A DNA stretch of 64,000 nucleotides from Candidatus Riflebacteria bacterium HGW-Riflebacteria-1 (GCA_002839445.1 PGYB01000002.1:248001-312000), one strand, 5' to 3'. Numbered from the stretch's first letter, positions 17,893 to 27,892 are shown. Translations and numbers: made by a program. Notes: generated from the sequence alone by a model not told the origin.

Positions 17893-18231
17893 ATGAACGA
17901 GAATATACCAGTTGAAACCACCGCACCTGTCAGCAATGCCCGTAACCGCGGCAGTCACAATCTTGTCAGCTGGGTTGTAATGCTGAGCAGTGTGCTGCTT
18001 TTCGCGTCGAGCCTGAACTGTCTTTTTATCTGGCTGGCTTATGGCCGTCACTATGATGCGGCCGCGCTCGGGCTAAGTCTTGTTCTTGCCCTGGTAGTCT
18101 ATTTCTTTGCGCTCGATTCCAAAAGAACCGCCAGCTACAGCCGCCGGGTGTTGATTGCAACCTCGGCTCTGATGCTCTGGGCGATTCTGCTGCCTGTTGT
18201 TATGAAGCTGGCGGGTTACCAGAGCTTTTAA
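17893..18231 (+). CDS. Small membrane protein, unknown function
   Basis: A 112-residue protein beginning [14 protein letters not shown] with three hydrophobic segments (about 25-48, 53-72 and 84-105) and short charged loops. I do not recognise a family. The reading frame is open further upstream to a TTG at 17854, but that codon forms the -35 box of the promoter above, so the ATG at 17893 is preferred. No Shine-Dalgarno sequence precedes it, in line with leaderless translation. Its 3' end overlaps the convergent chemoreceptor gene by 32 bases. Confidence 0.6.
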   Translation: MNENIPVETTAPVSNARNRGSHNLVSWVVMLSSVLLFASSLNCLFIWLAYGRHYDAAALGLSLVLALVVYFFALDSKRTASYSRRVLIATSALMLWAILLPVVMKLAGYQSF

Positions 18232-19954
18232 TCGTAAAGCGCGAAACCAGCAGATGCAGTTCGTCTGCCAGTGTTGCCAGATCTTCTGTTGAGCTCGAAA
18301 CCTGAGAAACCGTGGTGGTCTGCTGTTCTACCGAAGTCGCCACGATGCCCAGCTGCTCAGCATTTATCTTGGTAAGGCTGGTGATATCTTCGATTGTTCT
18401 CGTCATTACCAGCGAGTTTTCTGACTGCTCACTCGAAATCGCACTGATTTCGCTGATCTTCCTGTTAACGTCATCAACGTTGCTGATAATGTTGTCAAGG
18501 CTGGTCGAAACCTCGCGAATAACCCTTATGCCGTCGTCAACACGACCGCGCCCGAGAGTCATTGAGTCGACCGCGTTTTGCGTTTTGGTCAGAATATTCT
18601 CGATGCGCGTGCCGATCGCTTCGGCAGCTTCTGCCGACTCTTCGGCCAGTTTGCGCACTTCGCCGGCAACAACCGTAAAACCCTTGCCCTGCTCGCCGGC
18701 CCTCGCCGCTTCAATAGCGGCATTCAGCGCCAGCAGATTGGTCTGGCTGGCAATAGCCGTGATCGTGTTAACTATTTCGCTGATCTGCAGCGAAGCTGAG
18801 TTGAGGTCGAGAATAACCTGAGTAGCAATGTCAACCGATTCTTTGATCTTGCCGACCATCTCGACCGACTTTTTAACCGTCTTGCCGCCTTTGTCAGCCG
18901 CCTGCGTGGTAACACTTACCGCTTTAACCGCGGTTTCGGCAAGTTGCGCAACTTTCTGGGCCGATTCAGAGAAGCTTTCGACCGACGTTGTCGTTTTTTC
19001 AAGATTGTGGGAAATTTCGAGAGATGAGTGGTTGATGCCGTTCACGTTTTTGGAAATGTCGAGCAGAGTCGCAGCTGATTCGACCGAAGCCGAGCTGAGC
19101 TGCTGTGAACTTGTCGCGAGATCGTCGCTGGTTTCGAGAACTTTCGAAATCATCTGGCAGATGCCCTCAAGCATGCGGTTGAAACTCTCGGCGACGCGTT
19201 GAAATTCGTCAGAACTGTCAAAGGTAAGACGGGTGTGCAGATGCCCTTTTTCTGCCTCAGACATCGAGCTGACGATGCGTTCAAGCGGGTGTGAAATGCC
19301 CTTCGAAATGAACATGGTAAAGACTACACCAACGATCAGCAGAACAACCGGAAGGATCTTGACCACGTAGCCCATGATAGTAAACATTGTGTCGGTCGAG
19401 CGCTGGATAATTGAGCGCGAATAGTTGGCAAGCGCTTCGCAGAGACTGCGACATTTCGACGTAAGCTCGATTTCCTTGTCGCGAATTGCGGCAAGCAGAA
19501 TCGTGGCACTGGCATGGCTCAACTCAGTACCGGGTGGCAATGCCAGATACTCGTCAGTAAGGTCGAAGAGCTCAAAGATGTTGCTCTCGGTAGTCTGCTT
19601 GAAAGCTATGACATTGGGCGCTCCGCTGAGAAAACTGTCTTTGAGGTTGGTGTCGATGTTGTCAAAGCGGCTGAATACGCCTTCTTTGGCGGAATTGTAA
19701 AAACTGATCAGCTCTTCACGATTTTGCGGCGCCCTGATTATCTCGGCGGCAGAGGTTGAGGCAAGGTGCAGGTTAGCCATCAATTCTTGCGAATTGAGCA
19801 TCGCCGAGGTGTAGTTGCCTTTGAGAAAATCAACCATCTGGCGCAGTTGCAGCATGTTGAAACCGGCCAGAGCCGAGACCGCCAGAAATATAACCAGAAT
19901 GAACAGAAATCCGGCGAGGAGCTTTTTGCTTATAGAGAGCATGTTCACGGGCAA
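18200..19954 (-). CDS. Methyl-accepting chemotaxis protein
   Basis: A 584-residue chemoreceptor: TM1 about 10-32, a four-helix-bundle type periplasmic domain about 33-190, TM2 about 195-217, HAMP about 218-270, then the cytoplasmic coiled-coil signalling domain. The hairpin tip that binds CheA and CheW reads [19 protein letters not shown]. It overlaps the dGTPase-like gene by 10 bases, so it is expressed with nucleoside metabolism genes. The ligand is unknown, and no che gene is in the window. Confidence 0.93.
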   Translation of the reverse strand: MPVNMLSISKKLLAGFLFILVIFLAVSALAGFNMLQLRQMVDFLKGNYTSAMLNSQELMANLHLASTSAAEIIRAPQNREELISFYNSAKEGVFSRFDNIDTNLKDSFLSGAPNVIAFKQTTESNIFELFDLTDEYLALPPGTELSHASATILLAAIRDKEIELTSKCRSLCEALANYSRSIIQRSTDTMFTIMGYVVKILPVVLLIVGVVFTMFISKGISHPLERIVSSMSEAEKGHLHTRLTFDSSDEFQRVAESFNRMLEGICQMISKVLETSDDLATSSQQLSSASVESAATLLDISKNVNGINHSSLEISHNLEKTTTSVESFSESAQKVAQLAETAVKAVSVTTQAADKGGKTVKKSVEMVGKIKESVDIATQVILDLNSASLQISEIVNTITAIASQTNLLALNAAIEAARAGEQGKGFTVVAGEVRKLAEESAEAAEAIGTRIENILTKTQNAVDSMTLGRGRVDDGIRVIREVSTSLDNIISNVDDVNRKISEISAISSEQSENSLVMTRTIEDITSLTKINAEQLGIVATSVEQQTTTVSQVSSSTEDLATLADELHLLVSRFTIKSSGNPPAS

Positions 19955-21039
19955 TTCTCCGTTTTACGCGCCTTGAAATCGCTGAAAGTATAATAGTGTG
20001 GCACGAAAATTTCCTGAAATCGTCGCAGGGCAAAATCGTCGGTCATACTCGCCAGATAGTCGACCAGAGTTCGGTTTAAGCTCTGATTATCAGGTATCGG
20101 GTAGCGAATATGCCTGAGTAGTTCGTCAGGATGTTTCAAGAACCAGTCTGCCATCTGCCCCAGCAGATTCTTTGATTTCTGCACGGCAATGTCAATTTCC
20201 GGACGCGTGTAGACATCTTTATATAAAAAGGTTTTCATTTCGGCTGTGGCAGCTCGTATTGGTTCGCTCATCTGAATAAGGTCACTGTTGATACTGTTGT
20301 CGATTATATCACGAACCATGGTATGTATGCGCACTGAATGGCGATCACCAAGAATCTCCCGGGCTTCTCGCGGCAGGTCTTCGACGGTGATAACCCCCGC
20401 TCTGATCGCATCGTCAAGGTCATGATTGATATAAGCCACCAGATCGGCAATTCTGACAACCTGCGCTTCTACAGTCAGAGGCAATGCCGATTCTCCGCTA
20501 AAAGTCGCCGAGCCATGCCGCCCTTTGCTGTGCATGAGTATGCCATCAATGACTTCACGGGTCAGATTCAGACCCTGCCCGTTTTTTTCAATAAAGGTGA
20601 CCACTCTTACGCCATGCGAAGCATGATGAAACCCGGTTTCGCTGATCTCAGCGAGAATTTCTTCGCCGCTGTGCCCGAACGGGGTGTGCCCAAGATCGTG
20701 CGCCAGCGCGATAGCCTCGGTCAAATCTTCATTAAGATTGAGGCAGCGCGAAATGCACCGGGCAGTACAGACCACCTCGAGGGTGTGGGTCAGTCTGGTT
20801 CTGAAATGGTCATTGGTCGGCGAAAGAAAGACCTGCGTCTTGTGCTTGAGTCGCCTGAAAGATTCACTGTGAATAATGCGGTCAATGTCGCGCTGAAAGC
20901 AGCTGCGAATATAGCAGTCATTCTCCGGGAGCTCGCGCCCCCGGCTTTTGCTGGCCAGACATGCGAATTTTGACAATGTTTTCGCTTCGGTTTCTTCGAA
21001 AGCCAGTCGGAGTGCTGGACTGCTGGTAATTCCACTCAT
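19945..21039 (-). CDS. dGTPase-like HD-domain dNTP triphosphohydrolase
   Basis: A 364-residue HD-domain enzyme of the deoxyguanosinetriphosphate triphosphohydrolase-like family. [10 protein letters not shown] and [10 protein letters not shown] open the domain. The HD pair is in [16 protein letters not shown] and the late metal ligand in [13 protein letters not shown]. It would release tripolyphosphate from dNTPs, giving deoxynucleosides, which the upstream phosphorylase can use. It starts 10 bases after that gene. The substrate preference (dGTP or other) cannot be read from the sequence. Confidence 0.9.
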   Translation of the reverse strand: MSGITSSPALRLAFEETEAKTLSKFACLASKSRGRELPENDCYIRSCFQRDIDRIIHSESFRRLKHKTQVFLSPTNDHFRTRLTHTLEVVCTARCISRCLNLNEDLTEAIALAHDLGHTPFGHSGEEILAEISETGFHHASHGVRVVTFIEKNGQGLNLTREVIDGILMHSKGRHGSATFSGESALPLTVEAQVVRIADLVAYINHDLDDAIRAGVITVEDLPREAREILGDRHSVRIHTMVRDIIDNSINSDLIQMSEPIRAATAEMKTFLYKDVYTRPEIDIAVQKSKNLLGQMADWFLKHPDELLRHIRYPIPDNQSLNRTLVDYLASMTDDFALRRFQEIFVPHYYTFSDFKARKTENCP

Positions 21040-21049
21040 CGCTGGCAGC

Positions 21050-22351
21050 TCACGAAACGATGTCGAGTATCAGCGGCTGGGCAATAATTTTTGCATCGCT
21101 CAGTTCGATCGCCTGGCGCAATCGGTTGACCGCGCGGCTGTTGTCGAGGTCGGGGTTGAGATAAAGCTCCGCCAGCACATCACCCTTGCTGATTTTGTCG
21201 CCAACATGCTTGACCAGCTTGAGTCCGACGCCCATGTCGATTACCGAATCTTTGGTTTCGCGCCCGGCACCGAGCATCATCGCGGCAAGGCCGATTTCTT
21301 CACAGTTGATCTGACTGATGTAGCCGTCGCGATCAGCTTTAAGTGTGTCGGTTTTTCTGGCCGCCGGCAGCTTGCTGTAATCTTCGATCATCGAAACATC
21401 GCCACCCTGAAATTTGACCATTTCAAGAAATTTGGCATAAGCACGGCCATCAGCGAGCACCTCAGCAACCTTCTTTTCAGCTGTAGCACGGTCAAAGCCG
21501 GCACCAAGTGCCAATGCCTCAGCGGCGAGCGTCTTTATCAGGCTGGTAAAGCCCTGTGGGCCACGGTTGCGCAGAGTGTCTATGGCTTCGATAACTTCGA
21601 CAGCATTGCCGATCATCTCGCCGAGAGGCTCATCCATGTTCGACAGAACCGCGGTAACCTTGCGGCCAGCCTGTTTGCCGATCTTGACCATCAGGCGGGC
21701 AAGTTCGCGGGCATCATCGAGGTTCTTCATAAACGCACCACTGCCAACCTTGACATCGAGAACCAGCCCTTTATTAGCAACTGCGAGTTTTTTTGACATG
21801 ATAGAAGCGGCGATAAGCGGAATCGAGTCAACGGTTGCCGTGACATCGCGCAGCGCATAGATCTTTTTGTCGGCAGGCACCAGATTGCCGGTCTGCCCGA
21901 CGATTACCACGCCGATTTTGTTGACCGCGTCTATGAACTGCCGGGTGGTCAGCTCACATGAAAAGCCTTTGATGGCTTCAAGCTTGTCGATGGTGCCGCC
22001 AGTATGACCAAGGCCACGACCTGACATTTTGGCGACCTTGAGGCCAAGAGCGGCCAGGACCGGGCCGAGCACCAGGCTGGTCTTATCGCCAACACCACCG
22101 GTAGAATGCTTGTCTACGGTAAAGCCTTCGATGCCGTCAAGATTGATAAGGTCACCACTGGTACGCATGCAGTCAGTCAACCAGTAGGTTTCTTCTTCAT
22201 CCATGCCTTTAAAATACACGGCCATCAAAAAAGCCGCCATCTGGTAGTCCGGCAACGAAGCGTCGACAAAACCGCTTACCAGCGAGGCTATTTCAGGCTG
22301 ACTGAGTTTCAGACCGTCACGTTTTTTCTTGATGATGTCGTAGGCTCTCAT
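21050..22351 (-). CDS. pdp: Pyrimidine-nucleoside phosphorylase
   Basis: A 433-residue enzyme that splits thymidine, deoxyuridine or uridine with phosphate into base and (deoxy)ribose-1-phosphate. The signature SGRGLGHTGGTIDKLEA and the phosphate-binding KHSTGGVGDKTSL are present. Length and the C-terminal domain match the Bacillus Pdp type. The start used has AGGAAAATGGA directly upstream; an ATG 57 bases further up lacks this. It lies between a small Cys protein and the dGTPase-like gene, consistent with a deoxynucleoside salvage or catabolism operon. Confidence 0.94.
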   Translation of the reverse strand: MRAYDIIKKKRDGLKLSQPEIASLVSGFVDASLPDYQMAAFLMAVYFKGMDEEETYWLTDCMRTSGDLINLDGIEGFTVDKHSTGGVGDKTSLVLGPVLAALGLKVAKMSGRGLGHTGGTIDKLEAIKGFSCELTTRQFIDAVNKIGVVIVGQTGNLVPADKKIYALRDVTATVDSIPLIAASIMSKKLAVANKGLVLDVKVGSGAFMKNLDDARELARLMVKIGKQAGRKVTAVLSNMDEPLGEMIGNAVEVIEAIDTLRNRGPQGFTSLIKTLAAEALALGAGFDRATAEKKVAEVLADGRAYAKFLEMVKFQGGDVSMIEDYSKLPAARKTDTLKADRDGYISQINCEEIGLAAMMLGAGRETKDSVIDMGVGLKLVKHVGDKISKGDVLAELYLNPDLDNSRAVNRLRQAIELSDAKIIAQPLILDIVS

Positions 22352-22376
22352 TCCATTTTCCTTTCTGTTGGCTGTT

Positions 22377-22646
22377 TTATCTCTTGATGCGCTGCAGCCT
22401 GATATCATTTACCGCATAGCAGCGTTCAAAAAATGGGCAAGCGGCACATTTTGCCTGATAATCAGCACGGTCGATTTTCATCGCCTCAAAAGTCATGCCG
22501 GAAGTGTTCCATTTGCCAAAATAGTCAGTGCCGAAGCATTTAGGCAGGGCCTGATCCTGGCGTGCAGGAGAAGGAGCTGGTGATGCGGGGCTTGCCGGTT
22601 TTGGGGCGCCGGTCATTGGTGAGCCAGGAGGTGTAGCTAATGACAT
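22377..22646 (-). CDS. Small Cys-containing protein, unknown
   Basis: An 89-residue protein. Residues 1-33 are Pro/Ala/Ser-rich and probably disordered. The C-terminal half has four Cys (about 37, 67, 70 and 76; KCFGTDYFG, then CAACPFFERC), a possible metal or Fe-S site. TGGAG is correctly placed before the ATG, and pdp starts 25 bases after the stop, so it looks real and cotranscribed. No family is recognised. Confidence 0.6.
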   Translation of the reverse strand: MSLATPPGSPMTGAPKPASPASPAPSPARQDQALPKCFGTDYFGKWNTSGMTFEAMKIDRADYQAKCAACPFFERCYAVNDIRLQRIKR

Positions 22647-22780
22647 GAGGTTTTCTCCAGATATACATGATTTTCGAATTTTGAGTTATAATAGCACAAT
22701 GCCCGGCCGTGGTATAGTAATCTGCCATAAATACTCGAAGCCATCGCTTCAAAACTAGAAACGAACGTGGAGGCACGGAT

Positions 22781-24571
22781 TTGCTGTTTATTTTCTCGGT
22801 CAAAGACTGGTCATTGCAGTTTGCCGACGCAGAAAAAGATCGCGGCACCGGCTGGCGCAAAGACCCTTTGCATATCAGTGACATCTTTCCGGCACTGGCT
22901 GACGAAAATTTGCGTAATGAGATTGCCTCTCCAGAATTTGTCATGTGCGAAAAAAGACTGTTGCTGGTCTGGCTCGGCAGAAAAGGCCTCGGGCAGTTTC
23001 GTGTCAGTCACGCCGTGACTGGCGGTCAGCATTTTGTCGAGATCTGTGGCGATTGCGGCGAAATAACAGCCGAAGTGCCGGCGACGCCCGTGCCCATTGA
23101 CAGCCGGCTGCAGGTCAGCGAGAGAACTCTTGCTACCATAATTGAGCTGGCCGTCGACGGCATCGTCATTATTGATAAAAATGGCATAATTCAGGGATTC
23201 AACCGCGCGGCCGAAAAAATGTTCGGTTACCAGGCCGGTGAGGTTATCGGCGGCAATGTTGCGATTTTGGCTCCTGAACCGCACCGCAGCCAACACGACT
23301 CCTACATGAGGCGCTATTTTGCTACGAGAATTCCTCATATAATTGGCATTGGCAGACAAATAGACGCGCAGCGCAAAGATGGTTCGCTTTTTCCCATCGA
23401 TCTCGCTGTCGGCGAGGTCTGTCTTGAAACAGGGAGTATCTTTACCGGTTTTATCAGAGATCTCTCCGAATCGAGAAAAATCGAGAGTGAGCGCAACAGC
23501 TTTTTTCAGATGTCTCTCGACCTGTTTTGCATTCTCGGCTTCGATGGCAGGTTTAAGCGCGTTAACCCACAGTGGCAGGATGTTATGGGCTACGCTCCCG
23601 GCGAGCTCGACGGGCGTCAGCTTGTTGAATTGATTCACCCCGAAGATCTAAGTGGCTCTGGCCAGCTGCTTACCGATATTCTGGGCGTCCGCAATGTCGT
23701 TGGGCGTGTGATGCGCCTGCGCCAGAAAGATGGAAACTACCTGTGGATGCTGTGGAACAGTTCGATTGACCGCGCCAACCAGGCCGTTTATGGCGTTAGC
23801 CGTGATATTACCGAACAGCGCAAGATTCTTGAAGAGTTGCAGGCCGCCAAGGTCGAAGCTGAGCGGTCGAGTCGGGCTAAAAGCGTTTTTATTGCCAAGA
23901 TGAATCACGAACTGCGTACGCCGTTGAACTCGATTATCGGTTTTTCGCATCATCTGCAACGCTCGGCTGAACAGTTCTCATCTAAAGAAATGCTTTATCT
24001 CGAACGCATCAGCCGCAATGGTGAATCTCTTCTGCAGCTGATTACCGGTATTCTCGACTATTCTAAGAGTGAGTCCGGGCTATCTGATCTGAATATCACT
24101 TCGGTGAATGTTCCCGACATGCTTGCTGAAATTGTCGATCTCATGGAGATTATAATTGAAGAAAAAGGTGTGCTTCTTGAGCTCAGAACTCCTTTGCTAT
24201 GCCAGAATATAAGGTCTGACCAGTTAAAATTACGCCAGATCCTGCAGAACCTTATCGATAACGCGGTAAAATTTTCGGAGCATGCCAAAGTCACGGTAGA
24301 GTTGACGGTAGATGCCGACAACTTTCCTGAAAAGATATCAGTTGCTGACTCAGGCCCAGGTATTGCCCTTGACAAGCTAGAAATTATCTTTGACGCATTT
24401 CAGCAGGGCGACAACAGCCTGGCCCGCCGCTATGGCGGCATCGGCCTTGGTTTGACCATTGCGCGGTCTTTTGCTGACATGCTTGGCATGCAGATCAAGG
24501 TCGAAAGTGAGCCTGGAGTCGGTTCAACATTTATTCTCTACCTTAAGAAACCTGAGGTGCCGTCGCAATGA
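22781..24571 (+). CDS. Soluble PAS-domain histidine kinase
   Basis: A 596-residue sensor kinase with no TM segment. The N-terminal 105 residues are unrecognised (contains ICGDCGE). Two PAS domains follow (about 118-225 and 240-350), then HisKA with the phospho-acceptor His at about 376 (KMNHELRTPLNS) and HATPase_c with N box NLIDNAVKF, G1 ADSGPGI and G2 GGIGLGLT. It starts with TTG, supported by GGAGG 8 bases upstream. It overlaps the response regulator gene by 4 bases, so the two form a cognate pair. Confidence 0.9.
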   Translation: MLFIFSVKDWSLQFADAEKDRGTGWRKDPLHISDIFPALADENLRNEIASPEFVMCEKRLLLVWLGRKGLGQFRVSHAVTGGQHFVEICGDCGEITAEVPATPVPIDSRLQVSERTLATIIELAVDGIVIIDKNGIIQGFNRAAEKMFGYQAGEVIGGNVAILAPEPHRSQHDSYMRRYFATRIPHIIGIGRQIDAQRKDGSLFPIDLAVGEVCLETGSIFTGFIRDLSESRKIESERNSFFQMSLDLFCILGFDGRFKRVNPQWQDVMGYAPGELDGRQLVELIHPEDLSGSGQLLTDILGVRNVVGRVMRLRQKDGNYLWMLWNSSIDRANQAVYGVSRDITEQRKILEELQAAKVEAERSSRAKSVFIAKMNHELRTPLNSIIGFSHHLQRSAEQFSSKEMLYLERISRNGESLLQLITGILDYSKSESGLSDLNITSVNVPDMLAEIVDLMEIIIEEKGVLLELRTPLLCQNIRSDQLKLRQILQNLIDNAVKFSEHAKVTVELTVDADNFPEKISVADSGPGIALDKLEIIFDAFQQGDNSLARRYGGIGLGLTIARSFADMLGMQIKVESEPGVGSTFILYLKKPEVPSQ

Positions 24572-25830
24572 GCGGACATCAGCAGCGCAAAATGAATATT
24601 CTTGTGGTTGACGACGCTCCCGACAATCTGATGCTTCTTGAAGCTATTCTCGAGGGCGAGAACTTTGAGAACATATTTCTGGCCTCGTCTGCCCGTGAAG
24701 CTTATGAATACATTGGCATCGTCGATTCACCGAAAAGGGCGACAGTTGATCTGATACTGATGGATGTCATGATGCCAGAAATTTCGGGTATCGAGGCGAT
24801 CAGAGAAATCCGCAGCAACGCTGAATATCAGGATATTCCGATTGTCGTGGTCAGTGCCCGCTCTGAAACCCAGGATCTGGTTGAAGCCTTTGATGCCGGT
24901 GCCGTTGATTACATCACCAAGCCAATCAAAGAACTCGAACTGATCTCGCGGGTAAGGTCGATGCTCCGGCTTAAATCTGAAACCGATCATCGCAAGCTGC
25001 ACGAGGATGAGCTGTTACGGCTCGCTGCCGAGCTCGAAGAAAAGAATCGGCGACTGGTGCAGGTTCTCGAAGAACTGCACGAAGACATGGCCGCGGCCGG
25101 CAACATGCAACGCAGTCTGCTTCCTGACAAACGTATCAGCATACCAGGCCTCAACTTTTCCTGGTATTACGAGACCAGTGAGAATATCGGTGGCGACCTG
25201 CTCAACATCATGCCGCTCAGCAATGACATGGCGGCGCTTTTTATTCTCGACGTTTCGGGGCATGGCATCCAGTCAGCGATGCTCGCTGTAAGTGTTCATC
25301 GCATGCTCTCAGCCTGGGAAGGCGCGAACAGCATTCTGCGCCTGCCAGATGGCACGCCACGCTCGCCGGCCGAAGTTGCCAATGAACTTAACTCTGAGTT
25401 CATGCTCGACAAGAATAATTTTCAGTATTTCACCATGATTTACGGTCTGATTGACCTTAAAAAGCACACTCTGACCTATTGTCGGGCCGGTCACACGCCG
25501 TTGCTTCTGCAAAGCCGTGATGGCATGATCATTGTCTGTAAAGAAGGCAATGTGCCGGTTGGGCTTACTGACGACTGCAAGTTTGAAGAGTTTACTTTGC
25601 GACTGGCGCCACGTGATCGTGTGATTTTGTATTCAGACGGAATCACCGAAGCAAGAAGAGAAGGCGCTAAAGAATTTTTTGGTGATGAGAACTTTTTGCA
25701 GCTGTTGCGCAAAACCCGTGATTTGCCGGTCGATCAGGCGGTTCAGGCGATTGTTGGTGACTTTAAGAACTGGCTTGACGGCACCAGTCCGACAGATGAC
25801 ATCACTCTGCTGATGATCGAGCCCGATTAA
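24568..25830 (+). CDS. Response regulator with PP2C/SpoIIE phosphatase output
   Basis: A 420-residue protein. A receiver domain (about 9-130) carries VVDD acidic residues, the phospho-acceptor Asp at about 66 (LILMDVMMPE) and Lys in YITKPIKE. A coiled-coil linker (about 135-170) leads to a SpoIIE/RsbU-type phosphatase domain (about 190-420) with GGDLLNI and LDVSGHGIQSAM. Such proteins dephosphorylate anti-anti-sigma or similar STAS proteins. No STAS or anti-sigma gene is nearby. Partner kinase is the gene before. Confidence 0.93.
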   Translation: MSGHQQRKMNILVVDDAPDNLMLLEAILEGENFENIFLASSAREAYEYIGIVDSPKRATVDLILMDVMMPEISGIEAIREIRSNAEYQDIPIVVVSARSETQDLVEAFDAGAVDYITKPIKELELISRVRSMLRLKSETDHRKLHEDELLRLAAELEEKNRRLVQVLEELHEDMAAAGNMQRSLLPDKRISIPGLNFSWYYETSENIGGDLLNIMPLSNDMAALFILDVSGHGIQSAMLAVSVHRMLSAWEGANSILRLPDGTPRSPAEVANELNSEFMLDKNNFQYFTMIYGLIDLKKHTLTYCRAGHTPLLLQSRDGMIIVCKEGNVPVGLTDDCKFEEFTLRLAPRDRVILYSDGITEARREGAKEFFGDENFLQLLRKTRDLPVDQAVQAIVGDFKNWLDGTSPTDDITLLMIEPD

Positions 25831-26419
25831 CCTGCAGCCATTCTTCGGCTTCAGAGAGCATCTGCGGTGTGTTGAGGTTTCTGGTGATCCAGATGTCGTC
25901 GGTCAGCAGATAATTTATGCGATCGGGAAACAGCTGGAGTATTTTTTTTGCCCCCGCGCTGAGCTCAATGTTGAAAAATTCGTGGTAGCACCAGTGCGGA
26001 AAAATAGTCGGATGCCCGCGCTGCGTGCCGTTAGATGGTACCGTGATCAGTTCTGGGCTGGTCTGCCAGAGCTCGATGAGCCTGTTGATCGTGGCAGTAG
26101 CGATCATCGGGTGGTCGATTGGCCATAACAGCTTGGCGTTCGCGTTTGAACTGTTTTCAATCGCGATTCTGATGGAGCTCAATGGCCCGAGTTCAGGCTG
26201 CGGATTGGTCAGCCAGATGCCGCCACAGTCTTCGACAAGCTTGCGGGATTCGCTGTCGCTGCTCTGGCCGACAAAAACAAGCTGCTGCAGGCGCTCGCGA
26301 CTGGCTGACAACTTGGCGATGACTGTTTCCAGAAAAGTGCGGCCGCCCAGTCGTGTGTGCTGCTTTAATTGCCCCATTCGCGTCGAAAAGCCTGCCAGCA
26401 GGATCAGCGCATCCGGCAT
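25802..26419 (-). CDS. MobA/MocA-like nucleotidyltransferase
   Basis: A 205-residue protein of the NTP-transferase fold. LLAGFSTRMGQLKQ near the N-terminus matches the nucleotide loop of MobA/MocA (LAAGxSxRMGxxK) with G for A at one place. PIDHPMIA matches the metal site. AGGAGA precedes the ATG. MocA and MobA load nucleotides on molybdopterin, but no molybdenum genes are nearby, and distant relatives act on sugars or phosphonates. The 3' end overlaps the convergent phosphatase gene by 29 bases. Confidence 0.75.
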   Translation of the reverse strand: MPDALILLAGFSTRMGQLKQHTRLGGRTFLETVIAKLSASRERLQQLVFVGQSSDSESRKLVEDCGGIWLTNPQPELGPLSSIRIAIENSSNANAKLLWPIDHPMIATATINRLIELWQTSPELITVPSNGTQRGHPTIFPHWCYHEFFNIELSAGAKKILQLFPDRINYLLTDDIWITRNLNTPQMLSEAEEWLQVNRARSSAE

Positions 26420-26498
26420 ATCTTTGTCTCCTGTTTTTATCTACCCTCAATTATAGGCCTGTACAGGCTTCAGGTAAAGCCCGTAACAGAATTGCGTA

Positions 26499-26527
26499 TT
26501 GCTTATCTAACATAAAACTGTTATATC
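26499..26527 (+). promoter_or_regulatory. Probable promoter of AAA ATPase gene
   Basis: TTGCTT, 17 bases, TATATC, about 35 bases before the GTG start at 26562. Confidence 0.4.
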
Positions 26528-26561
26528 TGACACATATTGAACTACAGGGAGGCTTTAATCA

Positions 26562-27842
26562 GTGGATCTTAAAAAAATTATTCCGACCGAAGCCAAAACG
26601 CTTCACGACCTTAAAATAGACCCGGAAATCATTACCGACCTCATCATCAAAGAGCTTTTTGTGCATGGCAAAAAGGTGCCGCGCCGTCTCGCCAAAGATC
26701 TCAAGATCGATGCTGAAATTGTGACGCAGGTCATCAATGAACTTAAGAAGCTTGAAATTGTCGGTATGGTCGGCGGATCGGGTATGGGGAGCGATTATCA
26801 GTATGGTCTTTATCCGAAAGGCACCGAACGCGCCCGCAACATTCTCGACCGCGACAAGTATCTTGGCGCCGCACCGGTAAGCTTTGATGAGTATATTCGT
26901 ATCACACGCCTGGCTCTCGATGAAGGCAAGCAGGGCTACGCGATCAACCGCAAGCTGATGGAAGAAAAGTTTGCGCATCATCTTGGCTACAAAGATGTGC
27001 TGTTTCAGATCGGTCAAGCAGTTTGCGCGCGCAAGCCAGCTTTCGTTTACGGGTTTCCCGGCAACGGTAAAACATTTCTGTGCAGCTCGGTAGTCAAACT
27101 GCTGCCGCCAATGATCGTGCCTTACGCCGTCGAAGTCAGCAACCAGCTCATACGCATTTTCGACCCGAGCTGTCACGTGCCCATTGAAAACTTTGATATG
27201 GAAGGCCTTGACGAAAGATGGATAGCGGTTCACCCGCCTCTTATAACTGCCGGCGGTGAACTTACCCTTGAAGACCTCGAAGTAAAATACAATTCAAAAT
27301 TTGGCTGTTTCGACGCTCCGCCGCAGGTTAAGGCCACCGGCGGCGTTCTGCTGATTGACGACCTTGGTCGTCAGCGTTGCGGCGTTGAAGAAATCTTTAA
27401 CCGCTTCATCATACCACTCGAAAACAAGGTCGACTATCTTGTTCTTGGCGGCCAGCGCATGGAAGTGCCGACTGATGAAATCGTTCTGTTTTCGACCAAC
27501 CTTGATCCGATGAAAATCGTTGATGACGCGTTCCTGCGTCGTCTGCCATACAAGATCAACGTACGTAATCCGACCGTCGAAGAATATACCGAGATATGGA
27601 CCTCAACCATCAAGAAACTCGGTCTGCAGTTCGACCAGAAGAACATTGATGATGTTCTGGTCTTATATAAACGCGACAAAAGAGGGTTGCGGGCGGTTCA
27701 TCCGCGTGATATCCTCAATATTATCCGGGATCGCAAGAGATATCTCGAAGACGGAAACACTGCCATTACCAGCACGGAAGTAACCGAAGCCTACGATATT
27801 TATTTTGTCAGAGATCTGACTCTTGTTGAAACCATTGCATAA
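26562..27842 (+). CDS. AAA ATPase with N-terminal winged-helix-like domain
   Basis: A 426-residue ATPase. Residues 1-100 look like a helical/winged-helix domain (RRLAKDLKIDAEIVTQVINELKKLEIV). The AAA core has Walker A GFPGNGKT (about 164), Walker B GVLLIDDLG (about 263-270) and sensor-1 LFSTNLDP, and ends with a helical lid. It starts with GTG; GGGAGG lies about 10 bases upstream. It resembles a widespread uncharacterised bacterial family of similar size with the same N-terminal domain. It stands alone between a promoter and a terminator. Function unknown. Confidence 0.85.
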   Translation: MDLKKIIPTEAKTLHDLKIDPEIITDLIIKELFVHGKKVPRRLAKDLKIDAEIVTQVINELKKLEIVGMVGGSGMGSDYQYGLYPKGTERARNILDRDKYLGAAPVSFDEYIRITRLALDEGKQGYAINRKLMEEKFAHHLGYKDVLFQIGQAVCARKPAFVYGFPGNGKTFLCSSVVKLLPPMIVPYAVEVSNQLIRIFDPSCHVPIENFDMEGLDERWIAVHPPLITAGGELTLEDLEVKYNSKFGCFDAPPQVKATGGVLLIDDLGRQRCGVEEIFNRFIIPLENKVDYLVLGGQRMEVPTDEIVLFSTNLDPMKIVDDAFLRRLPYKINVRNPTVEEYTEIWTSTIKKLGLQFDQKNIDDVLVLYKRDKRGLRAVHPRDILNIIRDRKRYLEDGNTAITSTEVTEAYDIYFVRDLTLVETIA

Positions 27843-27853
27843 TTGACGGCAAC

Positions 27854-27892
27854 AGGCGGCAGGCAGGCGTAATGCTTTCCTGCCGCCTTTTT
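27854..27892 (+). terminator. Intrinsic terminator after AAA ATPase
   Basis: AGGCGGCAGG (27854-27863) pairs perfectly with CCTGCCGCCT (27879-27888), followed by TTTTTC. Confidence 0.85.
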
